Below, one piece after another: positions 55,313-63,947 of a DNA stretch of 64,000 nucleotides; position 1 is the stretch's first letter; each line of letters begins with the position of its first letter. Both the position numbers and the translations under genes were made by a program. Below the pieces are notes generated by a model. It was not told where the DNA came from and ran no database searches. It saw only the letters and a program-made list of their open reading frames with translations. The DNA is taken from contig JBJOMW010000014.1 of the NCBI GenBank assembly GCA_046052145.1, positions 44,062 through 108,061 on the forward strand, given 5' to 3'. Source of the stretch: Falsiroseomonas sp046052145 (GTDB lineage Bacteria; Pseudomonadota; Alphaproteobacteria; Acetobacterales; Acetobacteraceae).

Positions 55313-55439
55313 GGCGGCAGCTCCGGGTGGGTGCCGCGGAAAATGAGGCCGCGCGACGGCGACGGCCAATGGATGGGGATGTGGGGGGTTATTCGGTGGG
55401 TGAATGAGGGGGGCGCTGAACGTCGCACCCCCACCCCGA

Positions 55440-55464
55440 CCCTCCCCCGCGCAGCGGGGGAGGG
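55440..55464. repeat. Dispersed GC hairpin, copy 5
   Basis: An 11-bp stem with a GCA loop, and a flank (from about 55425) nearly identical to copy 2 at 36374-36417. It lies just after the rpoH 3' end. Confidence 0.75.
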
Positions 55465-55492
55465 AGAACAGGCGGGGGCGGAGCGGGCGGTA

Positions 55493-56374
55493 TCAGGCGA
55501 CCGCGAGCCGACGCTCGACGATCTGCGTCTTCATGCTCTTCTGCAGCTTCTCGAAGGCGCGCACCTCGATCTGGCGCACGCGTTCGCGGCTGATGTTGTA
55601 CTGCTGGCTGAGCTCCTCGAGCGTCGTCGGCTCATCCTTCAGGCGGCGCTCGATCAGGATGTGGCGCTCGCGGTCGTTCAGCGTCTTCAACGCCTCGCCC
55701 AGCAGCTCGCGGCGGTTGGACATGTCCTGCCGCTCGGCGAACTCGGTCTCCTGCGTCTCGGACTCATCAACCAGCCAGTCCTGCCACTCGCCGTCGGAAT
55801 CCGCGCGGACGGGGGCGTTCAAGCTGTTGTCGGGCGAGGCGAGGCGGCGGTTCATGGAGATGACGTCAGCCTCAGGCACTTGCAGCGCCTTGGCGATCTT
55901 CGCCACCTGTTCCGGCTTCAGGTCGCCTTCTTCCAGCGCGGACATCTGGCCCTTCAGCCGGCGCAGATTGAAGAACAGCTTCTTCTGCGCGGCGGTCGTG
56001 CCCATCTTCACCAGCGACCAGCTGTGCAGGATGTATTCCTGGATGGCGGCGCGGATCCACCACATGGCGTAGGTGGCCAGGCGGAAGCCGCGGTCCGGAT
56101 CGAACCGCTTCACCGCCTGCATCATGCCGACATTGCCTTCGGAGATCAGCTCACCCACCGGCAGGCCGTAGCCGCGGTAGCCCATGGCGATCTTGGCAAC
56201 GAGGCGCAGATGCGACGTGACGAGCTTATGCGCGGCCTGCTCGTCGCCGGCGTCCTTCCACCGCTTGGAGAGGGAGTATTCCTCCTCCGCGGTGAGCATC
56301 GGGAACTTACGGATCTCCTGGAGGTACCGGGAGAGGTTGCCCTCCGGGGCGATCGGGATGGACATCGAAGCCAT
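55493..56374 (-). CDS. rpoH: Heat-shock sigma factor sigma-32
   Basis: A 293-residue sigma factor. Region 2 is LRLVAKIAMGYRGYGLPVGELISEGNVGMMQAV and LATYAMWWIRAAIQEYIL; the RpoH box is QKKLFFNLRR; region 4 is LEELSQQYNISRERVRQIEVRAFEKLQ. The start at 56374 has AGGAGG 13 bases upstream; a second ATG three codons on is possible. It directs stress-gene transcription. Confidence 0.96.
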   Translation of the reverse strand: MASMSIPIAPEGNLSRYLQEIRKFPMLTAEEEYSLSKRWKDAGDEQAAHKLVTSHLRLVAKIAMGYRGYGLPVGELISEGNVGMMQAVKRFDPDRGFRLATYAMWWIRAAIQEYILHSWSLVKMGTTAAQKKLFFNLRRLKGQMSALEEGDLKPEQVAKIAKALQVPEADVISMNRRLASPDNSLNAPVRADSDGEWQDWLVDESETQETEFAERQDMSNRRELLGEALKTLNDRERHILIERRLKDEPTTLEELSQQYNISRERVRQIEVRAFEKLQKSMKTQIVERRLAVA

Positions 56375-56653
56375 CGAGAATCTGCCTCCTGCGCCGCCCT
56401 GCACCCCCCGTGACGGCGGGGTATGGTGCGGCCATATGGACCGCCAACGCCTTCCGGGCCCTCCCCGACTTCGCAGCACCCGGTCACGACGGGGCGAGCG
56501 GGCCGGGGGCCACCTTGTGCGCGGGACCGTTCCGGCCCCGATCGCGACAGGCGCAGCGGCACCCATCTAGCGTTGACAGGGGCTCGTGTAGCGGATTCGA
56601 CGGGGGCGGTCCAGGAAAACCCGACCTGAGAGGTAGGTTTACATCCTGTAACC

Positions 56654-57691
56654 TTACGATACGGAGCCCGCCAACATCTCCAGCAGCGCCGCCATGTCGG
56701 GCGGCGGCGCTGCGCGGAAGGACAGCGCCTGGCCGGTGACCGGATGGCGGAAGCCCAGCGTCTCGGCATGCAGGGCCTGGCGGGGGAAGGCCAGCGCCGC
56801 CTCCCGCGCTGTCTCCGGCAGCAGGCGGGCGGTGGCGGGGGTGCGGCGCAGATAGACTGGGTCGCCCATGATCGGATGCCCAATATGGGACAGATGGACG
56901 CGGATCTGGTGGGTGCGCCCCGTCGCCAGTTTGCAGCGCAGCAGCGCGGCCGCCGTGCCGAAGGCGCGTTCCAGCCGCCAACGGGTCAGCGCTGGCTTCC
57001 CGCCGCGTGTGACCACTGCCATGCGCTTGCGGTCGGTCGGGTGGCGGCCGATCGGCGCCTCCACCTCGCCGGTCTGGGCGGTCGGTAGGCCCCAGACGAG
57101 CGCCAGATACTCCCGGTCGAGGTCGCGGCTGGCGAAGGCGGCCGACAGCGCGGTGTGGGCACGCTCGCTTTTCGCCACCACCATCACCCCCGACGTGTCC
57201 TTGTCGAGCCGATGCACGATGCCCGGCCGAGCCTCGCCGCCGATGCCCGACAACTCCTCCCCGGCATGGGCCAGCACGGCATTGACCAGCGTGCCATCCT
57301 GATTGCCCGGCGCGGGGTGCACGACCAGGCCCGCCGGCTTGTCGAGCACGATCAGGTCGCGGTCCTCGAACAGGATCGTCAGCGGGATGGCCTGGGGCGC
57401 GGGGGCGGCCGGGGTGGCGGCGGGGATGCTGATCGCGTAGCGCGCGCCCACGCGCACCGCCTCGGACGGGTCTGTCAGCGTCTGGCCGTCGCGCGTGACG
57501 AGGCCGGCCTCGATCAGCGCCTTGACACGGGAGCGCGAAAGGCCCTCCACCGCGCCGGCGAGGAAGCGGTCGGCGCGTGTGCCGGCGGCCTCGGGCGGTG
57601 CGGTGGCCTCCTGCGGGGCGGCGGCGCGCGGCGTGTCGGGTGCGGGATCGGCGGGGGTTGGTATGGCGGCGCTCAAATGGCTTGTCGGCAT
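56654..57691 (-). CDS. rluD: 23S rRNA pseudouridine synthase RluD family
   Basis: A 345-residue enzyme with an N-terminal S4 domain (TRADRFLAGAVEGLSRSRVKALIEAGLV) and the catalytic Asp in GIVHRLDKDTSGVMV (about residue 173). RTHQIRVHLSHIGHPI also fits. It makes pseudouridines in helix 69. The start is one of two ATGs at 57694/57691, which lie within the divergent small gene's 5' end. Upstream of rpoH. Confidence 0.93.
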   Translation of the reverse strand: MPTSHLSAAIPTPADPAPDTPRAAAPQEATAPPEAAGTRADRFLAGAVEGLSRSRVKALIEAGLVTRDGQTLTDPSEAVRVGARYAISIPAATPAAPAPQAIPLTILFEDRDLIVLDKPAGLVVHPAPGNQDGTLVNAVLAHAGEELSGIGGEARPGIVHRLDKDTSGVMVVAKSERAHTALSAAFASRDLDREYLALVWGLPTAQTGEVEAPIGRHPTDRKRMAVVTRGGKPALTRWRLERAFGTAAALLRCKLATGRTHQIRVHLSHIGHPIMGDPVYLRRTPATARLLPETAREAALAFPRQALHAETLGFRHPVTGQALSFRAAPPPDMAALLEMLAGSVS

Positions 57692-57941
57692 CATGGGGGC
57701 TCTGATTGTCGCCGGCACCGTGGCCCTCGTGGTGCTGATCGTCCAGCGTGCTGGTGGCGGCGCGGCGGATGAACGCCTTGGGGCGCAGCATCTGGGCCAG
57801 CCGGCGGGGACGCGGATCGTCTCGGTCGCGGCGCTGGAGGGGCGGCTTGCCGTGCATGTCGCGCGGCCGGATGGGGAGCGGGTTCTGCTGGTGGAGCCGC
57901 GGCGCGGTCGCGTGGTGGGCGAGCTGCGCGCGGCCGAGTGA
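57663..57941 (+). CDS. DUF6476-family small membrane protein
   Basis: A 92-residue protein with one N-terminal helix (MAALKWLVGIMGALIVAGTVALVVLI) and a soluble C-terminal beta-rich part (TRIVSVAALEGRLAVHVAR). It resembles DUF6476 proteins next to rluD in alphaproteobacteria. Its first codons lie opposite the first codons of rluD (29-base 5' overlap). Confidence 0.72.
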   Translation: MAALKWLVGIMGALIVAGTVALVVLIVQRAGGGAADERLGAQHLGQPAGTRIVSVAALEGRLAVHVARPDGERVLLVEPRRGRVVGELRAAE

Positions 57942-57951
57942 GGCGCCGGGC

Positions 57952-58161
57952 ATGAGCCGGGGTCAGGGCGTGGTGCGCCGCGGCGGGCATGGCAAATCCG
58001 CGCTGCCGGAGAAGATTTGCGCGGCCTGCGCGCGGCCGTTTGCCTGGCGGCGCAAATGGGCGCGGGACTGGGAGAATGTGCGCTTCTGTTCGGATGCGTG
58101 CCGCGAGGGCCGGCATCCGCTTGCGGGCAGGGCAGGGCGTGGCCGCCCGGGCGAGGCTTGA
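57952..58161 (+). CDS. DUF2256 family zinc-ribbon-like protein
   Basis: A 69-residue basic protein with the DUF2256 pattern: KICAACARPFAWRRKW and RFCSDACR, giving four cysteines that probably bind zinc. It starts ten bases after the DUF6476 gene. Function unknown. Confidence 0.85.
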   Translation: MSRGQGVVRRGGHGKSALPEKICAACARPFAWRRKWARDWENVRFCSDACREGRHPLAGRAGRGRPGEA

Positions 58162-58226
58162 TCCCGTCGCCCCCTGGGTCTAATAGGCCCGCCACGCTGC
58201 CGGTCCGCCGGCGCGCGAGGCCATGG

Positions 58227-58302
58227 GTCCCATTCGTCTAGAGGCCTAGGACACCGCCCTCTCACGGCGGCAACAGGGGTTCGAATCCCCTATGGGACGC
58301 CA
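58227..58302 (+). tRNA. tRNA-Glu (anticodon CTC)
   Basis: A full cloverleaf: acceptor arms GTCCCAT and ATGGGAC, anticodon stem CCGCC/GGCGG around loop CTCTCAC (anticodon CTC, reading GAG), and T arm AGGGGTTCGAATCCCCT. The discriminator is G and CCA is encoded. The segment after it differs in base composition, so it may border an island. Confidence 0.97.
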
Positions 58303-58724
58303 TTCGGCGCGCGTAAGATACTGATTTTGCGACGCTTCTCCTCCGGGCTTGGCTCACAATCCCCATGCGTACCCCCATCCACTTCGTGGATTGGCATGGA
58401 CATGGGTGGACGTCTTTCAGTGGCAGCACGGCATCGGATGGCAGTAGCGGCCGCCTGAACGAAGGCTGCCATACCGCCTGCGTTGTGCTCGTCGCGGCTC
58501 GGCCGTGTGCATGTTTGCCAGCCGAGCCAGTGACAGGCTGGGCCGACGCACCAGCAAGAAAGCAGTCCAGGCCAGCCGATCTTGTGGCCCCCCACCCGGC
58601 TGCGATTTTCGGCCCTTCCGCACCCCACCCTGGGGGCAGGCCCCCTTTCTCGTTTGGGTCCCCCCAGCCGCCCTTACATCGTAATCAACGCGAACAATGA
58701 CCGAGCCGTGTGGTATTCTGCCCC
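58303..58724. other. Noncoding 422 bases after the tRNA
   Basis: No convincing gene, integrase or attachment-site copy of the tRNA end is seen. Some open frames exist on both strands but none resembles a protein. GC is lower than the upstream region. Confidence 0.4.
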
Positions 58725-59099
58725 ATGGCCAAAACGGTCCCGACACAGCGCGACAGGGGGCTGGAATCGTATTTCCCCGGGGACGGGGACGCCTCTTGTC
58801 GCAGGGCATCAAACGACCGCCGTAAGCCCGGCGGTCAGCCTGGAAACAAGAACGCCGTGAAGCATGGTCGGCGAACGGCTGAGGCACAGCGGAAGCGTAA
58901 GCTGGCGCATTCCCGTTTGAAGGTGCTTCAGCATCTGCTGAACAGCCAGGGCATGGTTCCTCGTTCGGAGGGCAGAATACGCCCCCGGCCTATCCGAGCG
59001 GATCAGATGAACCTTCTGCTGGAGGCTGAGCCGCAGTTGGCGGCGCTGGTTCGGGCGGCTGGGTTGTATCTGCCTGACGTGATCCGATGGCGCGATTAG
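58725..59099 (+). CDS. Unknown basic protein with GGQPGNKNAVKHG motif
   Basis: A 124-residue basic protein. Residues 37-54 (GGQPGNKNAVKHGRRTAE) match a motif common in small phage- or island-borne proteins, some near terminase genes. The ATG 15 bases into the frame (58725) is preferred. It is between the tRNA and the autotransporter genes. Its 3' part contains a 26-bp sequence repeated upstream of the second autotransporter. Confidence 0.6.
   Translation: MAKTVPTQRDRGLESYFPGDGDASCRRASNDRRKPGGQPGNKNAVKHGRRTAEAQRKRKLAHSRLKVLQHLLNSQGMVPRSEGRIRPRPIRADQMNLLLEAEPQLAALVRAAGLYLPDVIRWRD
58967..58992. repeat. 26-bp direct repeat, copy 1 (inside the small unknown gene)
   Basis: Matches 61464-61489 with one mismatch. 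The other copy lies in the gap before the second autotransporter gene. Confidence 0.7.
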
Positions 59100-59230
59100 G
59101 CACGGCAGCGGCCTGCGAAGACATCTGTGACGTTAAGGATTGCGCATCCGCTCGCCTTGTAGGCTAGTTTCACATTACCGCGACTTAGGGTCGCAGACGT
59201 TACGCCGTTCCTGCCGTCTGGGACCTATAA

Positions 59231-61426
59231 ATGCCGAGCCCTGTTGTGCCTGGAAGTGCTCGTTCTCGCGGGCGAGTTCGTGCCCTCCCGAAGCGTCACG
59301 AGAGCATCTTCAGTGAGCGCTTGGGCGTGGATGAGCAGGTGTCCAGGCCACAACTGTTGTGGCCCGGCCTCTTCCTCTTCCTCTTGCTCGCTCCGGCGGC
59401 CCTCGTCGGCGGCCTGAGCACGTCTGCAGTTGCGCAGCCGTTGTGCAGCATTTCCACGCCAGGAAGTGGCAACATCATCAACTCCGGCAGCATCACGACG
59501 AGCGTTAACTCCGATTGCGGAATCTATTCCATCGATCCCAATGCCGCCATCACCAACACCAACTCCGGCACCATCACGATGAGTGGGCTCGCGGCAAGGG
59601 CCATCGTGTCCACTGGTGCCAATGCAGTCATCATCAACTCCGGTACCATCAGGACGGCAAGCTTCGGTGCATACGGGATCGCGTCCACTGGTGCCAATGC
59701 AGTCATCATCAACTCCGGTACCATCAGGACGGAAGACTTCGTTGCATACGGGATCGCGTCCTCTGGTCACTATGCAGTGATCACCAACACCGGCGTCATC
59801 ACGACGGACGGCGACATGGCATTCGTGATCTACTCCCTGGGTGCCAATGCAGTGGTAACAAACTCCGGCACCATCACTACGAGCGGCGACATCGCACGCG
59901 GAATCTTTTCCACTGGTGCCAATGCCACCATCACCAACTCCGGCACCATCACGACGAGCGGCAACGACGCACACGGAATCTATTTCGTCGGTGACAATGC
60001 CACCATCATCAACTCCGGCACCATCACGACGAGCGGCAACGACGCACACGGAATCTATTTCGTCGGTGACAATGCCACCATCATCAACTCCGGCACCATC
60101 ACAGCGGGCGCTGGCTACTTCGGCATCCGCGTGGACGGCGGTAGCGTCGTCACGCTCACTAACGCGCAGGGCGGCAACACGCCGCTGACCTATTCCGGCG
60201 CTTTGCCGACCAACTACAACGTTGTCGTGCGTTCGGCGTCCGAGTTCGGTCGGCTCGCCGTCATCAGCCCGTCGGGCACGATGACCTTCGGCGTGGACAA
60301 CTCCTCCACGCTGCCGGACAGGTTGCGCACGACGGTCCGCTACACGAATGTGCTGGCTGGCCTTGCTGCGAGCCACATCACCAACTCCGGCACCATCGAG
60401 ACGCTCGGCCGCTACCACTGGATGCTTACGGCCGGTACGGGCGCGAACAACTGGGACCTGCTGGCCTGGATGTTCTCCCCCGATCCCGTGAACACGCGGC
60501 TGGCGCTGCAATCCAACGCCAATGCGGCGCAGAACGTGCTGGCGCAGCGTGCGGCGACGACGACCTTCGCGCTGGATTACGACTGCTCGGTTTTCGACCA
60601 GTATGGCCTCTGCGTCTCGGTCGGCTTCCGCAACACGCAGATGGGCAGCAACTACGCCGACAGCGGCGAGACCGCTGGTTTGCTCACCGCCGCCTATCGC
60701 GTCACCCCCGAATTCCGCATCGGTGGCTTCATCGACCAGAACCTCGTCTCTCAAAGCCCGGTCGGCGTCGATCCCAAGAACACCCAGCCCATGCTCGGTG
60801 CCTTCGCGGTCTATCAAGAGAACCCCAGCTTCGTTGGTCTCACCCTCCGTGCTGCGCTCGCCTACCAGGAAGGCGACCTGCGCATCACCCGTCCAGAGAG
60901 CGCCGACACCGAAGCCGGCACGGGCAGGACGCGCACCACCGCCTTGGCCTTCGGCGGTGAAGTGGCTTACGGCTTCCCGCTCGACGGCACCTGGGTGGCG
61001 CAGCCCTATGCTGGCATGCGGCGCAGCGACAGCCAGCGTCGGGGCTACACCGAAACCACCTCCGACAGCGTCGAGTACCCCATCACCTACAACCGTTTTG
61101 GCCAGCAGGTGAACAGCGCGACGGCTGGCTTGCGCCTGCGGGGCAGCATCACGCCGGAATTCAGCCTGACCTTCGGCGCCGGCGTGGAGCACGACCTGAA
61201 CAGCAAGGTGGACCGCTATTCGGGCCGCAGCACCATTCCCGATCTGGAGACCTTCTCGATCAACGCCAGCCAGCAGCAGAACGAGACCCGGGCGGTGGGT
61301 TCGGCTGGCATGCGCTACATGATCGCGTCGAACCAAGCCCTGGCCTTCGATGCCTCCGTGCGCCAGATGCCCTACGGCAACGACCCCTCCGTCACGACCA
61401 TGCTCCGCTACAGCATCGGCTTCTGA
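59231..61426 (+). CDS. Autotransporter with 25-residue beta-helix repeats, copy 1
   Basis: A 731-residue type V secreted protein. A long N-terminal extension leads to hydrophobic core LLWPGLFLFLLLAPAALVGG and predicted cleavage after AVA (about residue 68). Residues 80-300 are about eight 25-residue repeats, each with NSGTITTSG-like turns. A linker follows (SVVTLTNAQGGNTPLTYSG) to a C-terminal beta-barrel from about residue 445, ending in SIGF with the terminal Phe. Function, such as adhesion, is inferred. GC is lower than the neighbours. Confidence 0.88.
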   Translation: MPSPVVPGSARSRGRVRALPKRHESIFSERLGVDEQVSRPQLLWPGLFLFLLLAPAALVGGLSTSAVAQPLCSISTPGSGNIINSGSITTSVNSDCGIYSIDPNAAITNTNSGTITMSGLAARAIVSTGANAVIINSGTIRTASFGAYGIASTGANAVIINSGTIRTEDFVAYGIASSGHYAVITNTGVITTDGDMAFVIYSLGANAVVTNSGTITTSGDIARGIFSTGANATITNSGTITTSGNDAHGIYFVGDNATIINSGTITTSGNDAHGIYFVGDNATIINSGTITAGAGYFGIRVDGGSVVTLTNAQGGNTPLTYSGALPTNYNVVVRSASEFGRLAVISPSGTMTFGVDNSSTLPDRLRTTVRYTNVLAGLAASHITNSGTIETLGRYHWMLTAGTGANNWDLLAWMFSPDPVNTRLALQSNANAAQNVLAQRAATTTFALDYDCSVFDQYGLCVSVGFRNTQMGSNYADSGETAGLLTAAYRVTPEFRIGGFIDQNLVSQSPVGVDPKNTQPMLGAFAVYQENPSFVGLTLRAALAYQEGDLRITRPESADTEAGTGRTRTTALAFGGEVAYGFPLDGTWVAQPYAGMRRSDSQRRGYTETTSDSVEYPITYNRFGQQVNSATAGLRLRGSITPEFSLTFGAGVEHDLNSKVDRYSGRSTIPDLETFSINASQQQNETRAVGSAGMRYMIASNQALAFDASVRQMPYGNDPSVTTMLRYSIGF
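59941..60100 (+). repeat. 75-bp exact tandem repeat within autotransporter 1
   Basis: Two successive 75-bp units (one beta-helix coil each, ending NDAHGIYFVGD) are identical across the unit. They lie in a longer array of diverged 75-bp units from about 59600 to 60110. Confidence 0.8.
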
Positions 61427-61436
61427 GCGACGCGAA

Positions 61437-61463
61437 GGCCGGGGCGGGATGACCGCCCTGGCC
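61437..61463 (+). terminator. Hairpin after autotransporter 1
   Basis: 11-bp arms with one G-T pair around a GATGA loop, 11 bases past the stop codon. A matching hairpin with a bulge follows autotransporter 2 (about 63726-63750). No T run. Confidence 0.5.
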
Positions 61464-61489
61464 GGAGGGCAGAATACGGCCCCGGCCTA
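61464..61489. repeat. 26-bp direct repeat, copy 2
   Basis: Matches 58967-58992 with one mismatch; see copy 1. Together with the leader sequences it shows duplication of the whole unit including the upstream region. Confidence 0.7.
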
Positions 61490-61604
61490 CGACGATATCT
61501 ATGGCGTCAAGGATTGTGCATCCGTTCGCTCGGTACCTTAATATCACATTAACTTGTTTTGTCAGCGCACAAGTTGCGCGATCCCTGCCGGACGAGACCC
61601 ATCG

Positions 61605-63716
61605 ATGCTGACCCTGCCCCCTGGAAGCGCCCGTTCTCACGGGCGAGTTCGTGCTGTCCCGAAGCGCCGCGACAGCATCGCCCGAGAGCGGCTTGGCATG
61701 GTTGAGCAGGCGTCGAGGCCACAACGGTTATGGCCCGGCCTTGTCCTGCTGCTCTCGCCTGCGGCCCTCATCGGCGGCCTCAGCACGCCTGCAGAGGCTC
61801 AGTGCGTCCCCGGCAATCCGATCAGTTCCCCGACGTCAGGCGCCACTCTCACCAACACCGGATGCATCACGACGAGCGGCTACTTGGACCACGGAATCTA
61901 TTCCAGCGGTGACGATGCCACCATCACCAACACCAACTCCGGCACCATCACGACGAGCAACGACGACACATTCGGAATCCGTACCCTCGGTCTCAACGCC
62001 ATCATCATCAACTCCGGCACCATCACGACGACCGGCATGCAAGCGCACGGAATCCGATCCAATGGTGATAATGCCACCATCACCAACTCCGGCACCATCA
62101 CGACGACCAACTTCCTGTCAGACGGAATCGTTTCCCGCAGTGCCAATGCCACCATCACCAACTCCGGCACCATCACGACGAACGGCCTCTACGCAGACGG
62201 TATCTTTGCCAACGCTGCCAATGCCACCATCACCAACTCCGGCACCATCACGACGAGCGGCAACGACGCATACGGAATCCGCGCCGACGGTGCCAATGCC
62301 ACCATCACCAACACCGGCACCATCACGACGAGCGGCAACAGCGCACACGGGATTGTGGTCATCGCCGTCGGCACTACGATCTCAAACTTGGGCACCATCA
62401 CAGCGGGCGCTGGCGCCTTCGGCATCTTTGCGGGCGGCAACGTCGGTAGCGTCGTCACGCTCACCAATGCACAGGGCGGCAACACGCCGCTGACCTACTC
62501 GGGCGCCTTGCCTGCCGCATACGCTGTCCTTGTCCAATCGCCCTCGAGCTTCGGGCGGCTGGCGGTGACCAACCCCACGGGAAGCATGACCTTCGGCGTT
62601 GATGTCGGGTCAACCCTGGCGGTCAATCGCTACACGAATGTCCTGACCGGCGTGTCGGCATCTGCCATCACCAACGAGGAGACGCGGTTCACGTTCGGCC
62701 GCTTTGCGTGGACGCTGACCGCCGGTTCGGCAGCAGATAGCTGGGATCTGTTGGCAAGCCTGGCTGGCCCTGACGCGGCCGCCACGCAGCTTGGCCTGCA
62801 GTCCAACGCCTACGCCGTCCGCAGCGTGCTGGCCCAGCGCGCCGCCGCGACGACCTTTGCGCTGGACTACGACTGCTCCGTCTTCGACCAGCACGGGTTC
62901 TGCGTCTCGGTCGGCGTCCGCAATACGCAGATGGGCAGCAACTATGCCGACAGCGGCGAGACGGCAGGGCTGCTCACCGCAGCGTATCGCGTGACGCCCG
63001 AATTCCGCATCGGCGGCTTCATCGACCAGAACCTGGTCACCCAAAGCCCGGTTGGCGTCGATCCGAAGAACACCCAGCCGATGCTCGGTGCCTTTGCCGT
63101 TTACCAGGAAAATCCCAGCTTCTCCGGCCTGACGATCCGGGCGGCGCTCGCCTATCAGGAAGGCGACCTCCGTATCACTCGCCCGGAACTGACCGACACA
63201 GAGGCAGGCACCGGTCGTGCTCGGACGACCGCCTTGGCGTTCGGCGGCGAGATTGCTTATGGCTTTCCGCTCGACAACACCTGGGTGGCCCAGCCCTATG
63301 CTGGCATGCGCCGCAGCGACAGCCAGCGTCGTGGCTACACCGAGACCACCTCCGACAGCGTCGAGTTCCCGATCACCTACAATCGCTTCGGGCAGCAGGT
63401 GAACAGCGCCACGGCTGGCTTGCGGTTGAGGGGCAGCATCACGCCGGAGTTCAGCCTGACCTTCGGCGCTGGGATGGAATACGACCTGAATAGCAAGGTG
63501 GACCGCTATTCGGGCACCAGCACTATCCCAGGTCTGGAGACCTTCTCGATCAACGCCAGCCAGCAGCAGAACGAGGTACGGGCGGTGGGTTCGGCTGGCA
63601 TGCGCTACATGATCGCGTCGAACCAAGCCCTGGCCTTCGATGCGTCGGTCCGGCAGATGCCCTACGGCAACGATCCCTCCATCACCACCATGCTGCGTTA
63701 CAGCATCGGCTTCTAA
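61605..63716 (+). CDS. Autotransporter with 25-residue beta-helix repeats, copy 2
   Basis: A 703-residue paralogue of the preceding gene. The N-terminal extension matches (PGSARSHGRVRAVPKRRDSI versus PGSARSRGRVRALPKRHESI) and the signal ends GGLSTPAEAQ. Its coils (residues 90-270) differ in sequence and order from copy 1, but the barrel (last 285 residues) is about nine-tenths identical and also ends SIGF. The start is set by comparison with copy 1; the frame is open to 61554. Confidence 0.88.
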   Translation: MLTLPPGSARSHGRVRAVPKRRDSIARERLGMVEQASRPQRLWPGLVLLLSPAALIGGLSTPAEAQCVPGNPISSPTSGATLTNTGCITTSGYLDHGIYSSGDDATITNTNSGTITTSNDDTFGIRTLGLNAIIINSGTITTTGMQAHGIRSNGDNATITNSGTITTTNFLSDGIVSRSANATITNSGTITTNGLYADGIFANAANATITNSGTITTSGNDAYGIRADGANATITNTGTITTSGNSAHGIVVIAVGTTISNLGTITAGAGAFGIFAGGNVGSVVTLTNAQGGNTPLTYSGALPAAYAVLVQSPSSFGRLAVTNPTGSMTFGVDVGSTLAVNRYTNVLTGVSASAITNEETRFTFGRFAWTLTAGSAADSWDLLASLAGPDAAATQLGLQSNAYAVRSVLAQRAAATTFALDYDCSVFDQHGFCVSVGVRNTQMGSNYADSGETAGLLTAAYRVTPEFRIGGFIDQNLVTQSPVGVDPKNTQPMLGAFAVYQENPSFSGLTIRAALAYQEGDLRITRPELTDTEAGTGRARTTALAFGGEIAYGFPLDNTWVAQPYAGMRRSDSQRRGYTETTSDSVEFPITYNRFGQQVNSATAGLRLRGSITPEFSLTFGAGMEYDLNSKVDRYSGTSTIPGLETFSINASQQQNEVRAVGSAGMRYMIASNQALAFDASVRQMPYGNDPSITTMLRYSIGF

Positions 63717-63947
63717 GCGACGTGACGGCCGGGCGGTATGACCGTCCCGGCTGTAACGGCTGGACCCTACTGCCCAGCCGATGCGCGCCAAGGCAGCGGT
63801 CGCATCGCGGCCGCAATCCCACACAGATCGATCTCAACGGTGGCAGGTCTGTGCACCTTCCGGTGCGTCTATCGCCGCTGTCTTTGACGTGCTCCCCTGA
63901 AATGGCGCCATTTATCGGTAGAGTCTGCTCCAACGAGGGACGGACGA
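63717..63947. other. Gap before IS3-type element
   Basis: About 230 bases holding the hairpin after autotransporter 2, then no gene. The probable element end starts near 63885. Confidence 0.45.

Noticed and set aside
56573..56600. TTGACA on the plus strand between rpoH and rluD
   Set aside because: No convincing -10 element follows at the right distance and both flanking genes are on the other strand; a small RNA start is not supported.
58303..58724. Integrase or attachment site next to tRNA-Glu
   Set aside because: No recombinase-like frame and no second copy of the tRNA 3' end is visible within the window.
59600..60110. Regular repeats that might suggest a CRISPR array
   Set aside because: The 75-bp period is in frame within a secreted protein, units vary like protein repeats, and there are no separate spacers or cas genes.
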